Shown in pieces: positions 6,452 through 10,199 of a stretch of 10,199 nt of DNA. The translations under genes were made by a program, and so were the position numbers. Where the stretch lies: positions 1 to 10,199 of the forward strand of contig DAIDIA010000033.1 in the NCBI GenBank assembly GCA_027459565.1, given 5' to 3'. The notes under the pieces are model-generated. The model was not told the DNA's origin. It saw nothing but the letters and a program-made list of their open reading frames with translations, and did not search any database. Every line of letters starts with the position of its first letter. The stretch's first letter is position 1. This stretch comes from Acidimicrobiaceae bacterium (GTDB lineage: Bacteria > Actinomycetota > Acidimicrobiia > Acidimicrobiales > Bog-793).

Positions 6452-7689
6452 GGATTCCTCGCCACGAATCGACCACCGCGCAACTTGGCGCCGCCTATCC
6501 ATTCGTGTCGGGTTCCGCTCTCCCTGTGGACCGGGTGGTCATCGGCCGCGACCTCTCGGGATGCTCTTTCGCGTATGACCCCTTTGACCTCTACCAGGCG
6601 GGAGTCTTGACCAATCCGAACATGGTCGTGATGGGCCAGGTCGGGCGGGGGAAGAGCGCGCTCGTCAAGAGCTATCTCTATCGTCAGTACGCGTTCGGAA
6701 GAAGGATCGTGGTGATCGACCCGAAGGGCGAGTACGCGTCTCTGGCAACGGCAGTCGACGGTGAGGTGGTCCGACTTGGAGTTGACGGAGCGAGACGGTT
6801 CAATCCGCTCGGCACCGCCTGGCGAGACAGTGACCAACGAGGGGCCGGAGCCCTCGAGTACTCGGTACTCGAGGGCATCTGCGAGGCATCGATCGGAAGG
6901 CGGCTCCTCGCTGGCGAGTCCGTCGCGCTCGGGGCCGCTCTCACCGATGCCCGGCGAGAATGTTCGACGGTCACGCTGCGCGCGGTCCGGGACCGTCTCT
7001 TTTGCCCATCGGACCTCGCGGCGCGTGCCATTGGCATCGGGCGCGATCGGCTCGAGGAGGTGAGCGAGACGCCGGGCCTTGCGATCACGCGGCTTCTCGG
7101 GGGAGCGTTCGGCGCGATGTTCGACGCGCACGATACCCAGGGTTTCGATCTCACGAACCCGTTGCTCGTCGTCGACGTCGCGGACTTCTACCGCTCCGAT
7201 GCCCTGTCGGTGCTGCTGATCAGTCTGTTCGGAGCGCTCCAGCGCGTGGTGTCGCGAAGTCGTGTGCCCACGATCTTTGTCATCGACGAGGCGTGGGCGG
7301 TGCTCGCCAATCCGTTCGCGGCATCGTTCATGCAGAGCTTCTTCAAGCTGGCACGTTCGCTCGGCATCGCGAATGTGCTCGTCGCGCATCGCCCCTCGGA
7401 TATCGCGGGTGAATCTGGAGATCCCCACCCCGGTGCCAGATTCGCGCCGGTCGCGTTGTCGGGACTCCTGTCGGACTGCGAGACAATCGTCACCCACGCG
7501 CTCAGCACACGCGAGGCTGCCCTCGCACAGCAGCTGTTCGGCCTCAACGATCGCCAGTGCAGCCTCGTCACCGGACTTGGCCGCAACGTCGCACTCTGGA
7601 GCGTTGCCAGGAGGGTCTCCCTTGTGCGTCACCATCTCAGCGATCGCGAGATGTCCCTTGTCGACACCGACGCGAGGATGCGTCTCTAG
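6448..7689 (+). CDS. VirB4-like transfer ATPase (partner of the SCO6880 protein)
   Basis: A 413-aa RecA-fold ATPase without membrane helices. Walker A is GQVGRGKS (63-70) within a region beginning LTNPNM, followed by VVIDPKGEY (88-96). Walker B is TIFVIDEAW with D280/E281, then LVAHRPSD (341-348), and the C-terminus ends LVDTDARM. These are hallmarks of the ATPase domain of VirB4/TraC-type motors and of the gene next to SCO6880 in actinobacterial elements. The open frame extends upstream to about 5944, but that part overlaps the previous gene in another frame. The start is placed at GTG 6448, which overlaps the upstream TGA as GTGA and gives the family-like beginning MRIPRHESTTAQLGAAYPF. No Shine-Dalgarno is visible, consistent with translational coupling. 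It probably energises secretion or DNA/pilus handling together with the preceding protein, together equivalent to one VirB4. Confidence 0.93.
   Translation: MRIPRHESTTAQLGAAYPFVSGSALPVDRVVIGRDLSGCSFAYDPFDLYQAGVLTNPNMVVMGQVGRGKSALVKSYLYRQYAFGRRIVVIDPKGEYASLATAVDGEVVRLGVDGARRFNPLGTAWRDSDQRGAGALEYSVLEGICEASIGRRLLAGESVALGAALTDARRECSTVTLRAVRDRLFCPSDLAARAIGIGRDRLEEVSETPGLAITRLLGGAFGAMFDAHDTQGFDLTNPLLVVDVADFYRSDALSVLLISLFGALQRVVSRSRVPTIFVIDEAWAVLANPFAASFMQSFFKLARSLGIANVLVAHRPSDIAGESGDPHPGARFAPVALSGLLSDCETIVTHALSTREAALAQQLFGLNDRQCSLVTGLGRNVALWSVARRVSLVRHHLSDREMSLVDTDARMRL
6850..6876. repeat. 27-bp perfect hairpin inside the ATPase gene
   Basis: Two 12-bp arms, GCCCTCGAGTAC (6850-6861) and its exact complement GTACTCGAGGGC (6865-6876), flank a 3-nt TCG loop. 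Each arm contains a CTCGAG palindrome. The element is read in frame as A-L-E-Y-S-V-L-E-G, so it has not disturbed the gene. In RNA it would form a very stable stem. It is not followed by a U-run and is mid-gene, so it does not look like an intrinsic terminator. Confidence 0.75.
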
Positions 7690-8132
7690 GGACTTTCGAC
7701 TGCGTCCTTCGCGAGCGTCGCGCCGAGGCCGCCTCCGACGAGCGCGGCGCCGAGGGTAACGATGAGAACGAGCCATCGGCTCCATCTCGGCAATCTCTTG
7801 AATGTCAGCAACGTCGCGAGGAAATCTCCCGCGTCGGCAAGGGCGCCGAGTGTCACCCACGTCGACAGCCCTTTGCGGGCGTTCGGGGCGATCAGCGCCC
7901 CGAGCCCCAGCGCGAGGTCCCGACCCCCGAGCGTGCGGGCAAGAAGTCTGACCGAGGTGCGCTCCGCCTCCTCGCGCCCAACCCATGGTCGCGCGGGAAG
8001 GCTCGGCGCGAGAAGCGCGGATATTCCAATGGCACAGCGCAAGATGGCGAGTCCCCGGCCAAGTGGTGCAGCGATCGCGGTGACGTGGCGAGGGTCCAAC
8101 GGAGTCTCTGTGGGCGGAGTCTCTGTGGGCAT
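7686..8132 (-). CDS. Small four-helix membrane protein, DUF4267-like
   Basis: A 148-aa protein of unknown function with about four hydrophobic segments (27-45, 70-83, 88-110, 118-142). It has a central LLARTLGGRDLALGLGAL stretch that I associate with the small actinobacterial DUF4267-type membrane proteins, though this is a resemblance rather than a firm match. The N-terminus is two copies of the pentapeptide PTETP, encoded by a perfect 15-bp tandem repeat. Start ATG 8132 is preceded by GAGGAGA (complement of 8143-8149) at 10 nt spacing. It is transcribed toward the transfer-like operon, and its TAG stop shares a CTAG palindrome (7686-7689) with the stop of the ATPase gene, leaving no room for a terminator between them. 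Its 5' end faces the PHO-box region, so it may share control with pstB. Confidence 0.85.
   Translation of the reverse strand: MPTETPPTETPLDPRHVTAIAAPLGRGLAILRCAIGISALLAPSLPARPWVGREEAERTSVRLLARTLGGRDLALGLGALIAPNARKGLSTWVTLGALADAGDFLATLLTFKRLPRWSRWLVLIVTLGAALVGGGLGATLAKDAVESP
8101..8130. repeat. Tandem duplication of 15 bp, two perfect copies
   Basis: GGAGTCTCTGTGGGC occurs at 8101-8115 and again at 8116-8130 without a mismatch. It codes on the minus strand for the doubled pentapeptide PTETP directly after the initiator methionine of the small membrane protein. Perfect identity suggests a recent slippage duplication. The in-frame unit leaves the membrane segments untouched. Confidence 0.85.
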
Positions 8133-8213
8133 TGACGGGTCGTCTCCTCATTCTCAGGGTGCGGCGGCAGGGTCCTTTGAGCCTAACGATGGCTGCCGTC
8201 GGCATAGCTGGAC

Positions 8214-8257
8214 CGTCGTGAAGATTTCATATCGACTTCACTTGTGCGTCATCGAGC
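8214..8257 (+). promoter_or_regulatory. Candidate PHO box (RegX3/PhoP-type 11-nt direct repeats) upstream of pstB
   Basis: Four consecutive 11-nt units, CGTCGTGAAGA (8214), TTTCATATCGA (8225), CTTCACTTGTG (8236) and CGTCATCGAGC (8247), each have TC at positions 3-4, and the last three have TCA at 3-5. Against the Streptomyces PHO-box unit G(G/T)TCAYYYR(G/C)G I count 7, 9 and 8 matches of 11 for units two to four. The same bases can be read as an E. coli-like box, ATTTCAT-ATCG-ACTTCAC, with 7+4+7 spacing. They also include the inverted pair GTGAAG (8218) and CTTCAC (8236). Position directly upstream of pstB and presence of regX3 in the window support the call. Confidence 0.6.
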
Positions 8258-8284
8258 GGTACGCAGCCGTTTAGGTCGTCGCCG

Positions 8285-8290
8285 TACGGT
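8285..8290 (+). promoter_or_regulatory. Possible -10 element for a leaderless pstB transcript
   Basis: TACGGT fits the TANNNT form of actinobacterial -10 elements and lies 27 bp after the PHO-box repeats. Seven bases later comes GTG 8298, in frame with pstB. That is the usual geometry of leaderless actinobacterial genes, in which transcription begins at or next to the start codon. No -35 match is evident, as expected if an activator substitutes for it. Confidence 0.35.
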
Positions 8291-8354
8291 CGGATCTGTG
8301 ACAACGACTCCCTATGGCAGGGCAAGACCGACCACAGCGACCGGCGCGAGCGCG

Positions 8355-9134
8355 ATGCTGGCAGATTCGGACATCATCACCGCGAGCGACGTCTCGCTGG
8401 GCTTTGGCGCCACGACCATCATGCAAGACATCACGCTCAATATCCCCACGGGGTCGATTACGGCTCTCGTCGGACCCTCCGGATCGGGCAAGACGACCTT
8501 CTTGCGCTCGTTGAACCGCCTCAATGACCGCGTTCCGAACTTCTGGCGACGTGGCGAGATCTGTTTTGATGGCCAGGATATCCACGGAGCGAACGTCGAT
8601 CCCCTCGTGTTGCGACGCAAGGTGGGAATGGTCTTCCAACGCCCCAACCCCTTTCCGATGTCGATCATCGACAATGTCGTCGCCGGAGTGAGGGCGCATC
8701 ACATGGCAAAGCGTTCGCAGCTGCGCGATATCGCCGAGACGCGCCTTGCCGAGGTGGGACTCTGGAGCAAGATCGCCGATCGTCTCGATGACTCGCCGTT
8801 CAAGCTCTCCGGTGGACAACAGCAACTGCTCTGTCTCGCGCGAGCGCTCGCCATCGAGCCCTCGGTGATGCTGCTCGATGAGCCCACCTCGTCGCTCGAT
8901 CCAAGGTCGACCGAGGCGGTCGAAGAGCTCGTGCGCAGGATGACACCGGAGCTCACGGTGATCATCGTCACGCACAATCTCGAACAGGCTCGACGCCTCT
9001 CGGACAACATGGTCCTCTTCTACGACGGGCGGCTCCTTGAGAGCGGCCCCACCGCACAGCTCTTTGACGCTCCACAACGCCCCGAGACCGCGCGATATCT
9101 CGGCGGAGCCGTCAACGTGAACGGAGGGGACTGA
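8355..9134 (+). CDS. pstB: Phosphate ABC transporter ATPase PstB
   Basis: A 259-aa ATPase that drives the high-affinity phosphate importer PstSCAB from the cytoplasmic face of the membrane. Motifs are Walker A GPSGSGKTT (40-48), the PstB-diagnostic Q-loop MVFQRPNPFPMSI (92-104), signature LSGGQQQ (151-157), Walker B VMLLDEPTSSLDP (171-183) and switch histidine 197. All catalytic positions are intact. ATG 8355 gives the normal family length but has no Shine-Dalgarno. The in-frame GTG 8298 would add 19 residues rich in T, A, G, P and R and would fit a leaderless start after the TACGGT element, so it remains an open alternative. The open frame extends further to GTG 8244, which would lie inside the PHO-box repeats and is unlikely. 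The gene precedes pstS rather than closing the operon. The 99-bp gap to pstS shows no clear terminator. Confidence 0.96.
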   Translation: MLADSDIITASDVSLGFGATTIMQDITLNIPTGSITALVGPSGSGKTTFLRSLNRLNDRVPNFWRRGEICFDGQDIHGANVDPLVLRRKVGMVFQRPNPFPMSIIDNVVAGVRAHHMAKRSQLRDIAETRLAEVGLWSKIADRLDDSPFKLSGGQQQLLCLARALAIEPSVMLLDEPTSSLDPRSTEAVEELVRRMTPELTVIIVTHNLEQARRLSDNMVLFYDGRLLESGPTAQLFDAPQRPETARYLGGAVNVNGGD

Positions 9135-9233
9135 GACGAGATCTTGCGAGGACTCTTCCCGTTCCCTCTTGCAGTTGCATTCCCCGAAACACACCCACCA
9201 AGGCAGACGAAAGACAAAGGAGAACACGAACAC

Positions 9234-10199
9234 ATGAATGAACAGGTGCAGTCAATGCGACCGATGCTCATGCGACTGCGAACGGTTGCAGCGGTAACGG
9301 TCACGAGCGCACTTTCGATCGTCGCCTTCGGCTCCGCTTCGGCGATGGCACAGACCAAGTCGTCGGCGACCCACAGCGCCGTTGCAAACACGACGCCCTC
9401 GATGGCAACGCTCGAGAGGCAACTCAAGTCCCTCGAGGTCCCGACCTCGTCGAAGACGCCGCTGACCGAGGCGGGCTCGTCGCTGCTCTATCCGCTCATG
9501 GCCGAGTGGGCCCCGGCGTTCAAATATGCCTCCTCCATCCCCGTGACCGCCGCGGCAGGTGGTTCCGGAAAGGGAATCTCGTATGCGATCGCCGGCACGA
9601 TCAACATCGGTGCCTCCGACGCGTACCTCCCCGCGTCTGACACCTCGGTGATCAACATTCCGGTCTCCATCGCCGCGCAGATGGTCAACTACAACATTCC
9701 CGGTCTGTCGAAGAACGTCCATCTCAAGCTCAACGCGACGCTGTTGAACGAGATCTACGCGGGCACGATCACGAACTGGAACGACAAGGCGATCCGCGCG
9801 ATCAATCCCGGTGTGAAGCTCCCTTCGTTGAAGATCGTTCCGCTCTATCGCTCCGACGGAAGCGGAGACACCTTCCTCTTCTCGTCCTACCTGGACTTTG
9901 GATACAAGGGGAGCTTCCTGCGGGCGACCGGCCCCCAGACGCTCGTCAACTGGCCGAAGATCTCCGGTGAGCTCGCGGAGAACGGCAACACCGGAATGCT
10001 GCAGACCTGCGCGGTCACCAAGGGCTGCATCGCCTACATCGGAGTGAGCTACCTCAACTCCGCCGTCCAGGCAAACGGACTCGGCGAGGCTGCGCTTCGC
10101 AACGCGGCGGGCCGCTACCTGCTGCCGACGGCAGCCACGATCCACTCCGAGGTGCTGGCAATGAAGTCGGTGCCGGCGAACGGCTCGATCTCGCTGATC
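9234..10199 (+). CDS. pstS: Phosphate-binding protein PstS (runs off right edge)
   Basis: The first 322 codons of the extracytoplasmic phosphate-binding subunit of the Pst importer. Start ATG 9234 has AAAGGAGA (9216-9223) at 10 nt spacing. A Sec-type signal is present: basic residues at 9-16, a hydrophobic core at about 17-33, and an A-x-A site near 36-39 (SASAMA, then Q). No lipobox cysteine is seen, although actinobacterial PstS proteins are commonly lipoproteins. Mature-domain landmarks are LTEAGSSLLYPLM (77-89), GGSGKGI (109-115), GASDAYLP (126-133), LNEIYAGTITNWND (171-184) and YRSDGSGDTF (205-214). These include the Ser, Asp and Gly residues that coordinate phosphate in this family. C259 and C265 may form a disulfide. 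The remaining C-terminus and presumably pstC and pstA lie to the right. Confidence 0.95.
   Translation, partial: MNEQVQSMRPMLMRLRTVAAVTVTSALSIVAFGSASAMAQTKSSATHSAVANTTPSMATLERQLKSLEVPTSSKTPLTEAGSSLLYPLMAEWAPAFKYASSIPVTAAAGGSGKGISYAIAGTINIGASDAYLPASDTSVINIPVSIAAQMVNYNIPGLSKNVHLKLNATLLNEIYAGTITNWNDKAIRAINPGVKLPSLKIVPLYRSDGSGDTFLFSSYLDFGYKGSFLRATGPQTLVNWPKISGELAENGNTGMLQTCAVTKGCIAYIGVSYLNSAVQANGLGEAALRNAAGRYLLPTAATIHSEVLAMKSVPANGSISLI

Noticed and set aside
8194..8204. Small palindrome TGCCG-T-CGGCA upstream of the PHO box
   Set aside because: It is short and GC-rich, with no second copy or known operator match in the window. It could be an operator but cannot be supported.
6445..8205. A 586-codon open frame on the minus strand across the ATPase and the small membrane protein region
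   Set aside because: Composition is rich in R, E, D and H, as expected from antisense of a high-GC gene. It has no recognisable motif and lies opposite a clear ATPase with intact Walker motifs.

Overview
The window looks like chromosomal DNA from a high-GC actinobacterium. The evidence is high GC, frequent GTG starts with 4-bp GTGA/ATGA overlaps, a SenX3/RegX3-type phosphate-sensing pair, and transfer proteins of families best known from Streptomyces and relatives (DUF6112-like, SCO6880-like). A deep-branching class such as Acidimicrobiia is possible but is only an impression. Every protein-coding call rests on recognisable sequence motifs. No rRNA, tRNA, CRISPR array, transposase, integrase or relaxase was seen.

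Layout. (1) Bases 1-3252, minus strand, read right to left: a senX3-like sensor kinase, a regX3-like response regulator, an ABC-2 exporter ATPase, and the first 70 codons of its permease, which runs off the left edge. They are close together or overlap and look like one operon. (2) Bases 3253-3476: a divergent intergenic region with a good sigma-70-type promoter (TTGCCA, 17 bp, TACAAT) pointing right. (3) Bases 3477-7689, plus strand: four tightly coupled genes encoding a two-helix DUF6112-like membrane protein, a TrbL/VirB6-like polytopic membrane protein, an SCO6880-family membrane protein and a VirB4-like ATPase. This is the inner-membrane and motor core of an actinobacterial type IV secretion/conjugation apparatus, without relaxase, coupling protein or peptidoglycan hydrolase in the window. 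(4) Bases 7686-8132, minus strand: a small four-helix membrane protein whose stop codon shares a CTAG palindrome with the ATPase stop. (5) Bases 8133-8354: a divergent regulatory region holding a candidate PHO box made of 11-nt direct repeats. (6) Bases 8355-10199, plus strand: pstB, then pstS, which runs off the right edge.

How the parts fit. The outer blocks form a coherent phosphate-starvation locus: SenX3 senses, RegX3 is phosphorylated and could bind the PHO box, and the Pst importer is induced. The unexpected part is the compact transfer-like module placed between the two-component system and the pst genes, with no visible mobility genes at its borders. It may be a degenerate integrated element, a domesticated secretion or DNA-handling machine, or a module under Pho control. 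The sequence alone does not decide. Other points of note are a 27-bp perfect hairpin inside the ATPase gene, pstB lying ahead of pstS, and a PstS without a lipoprotein cysteine.
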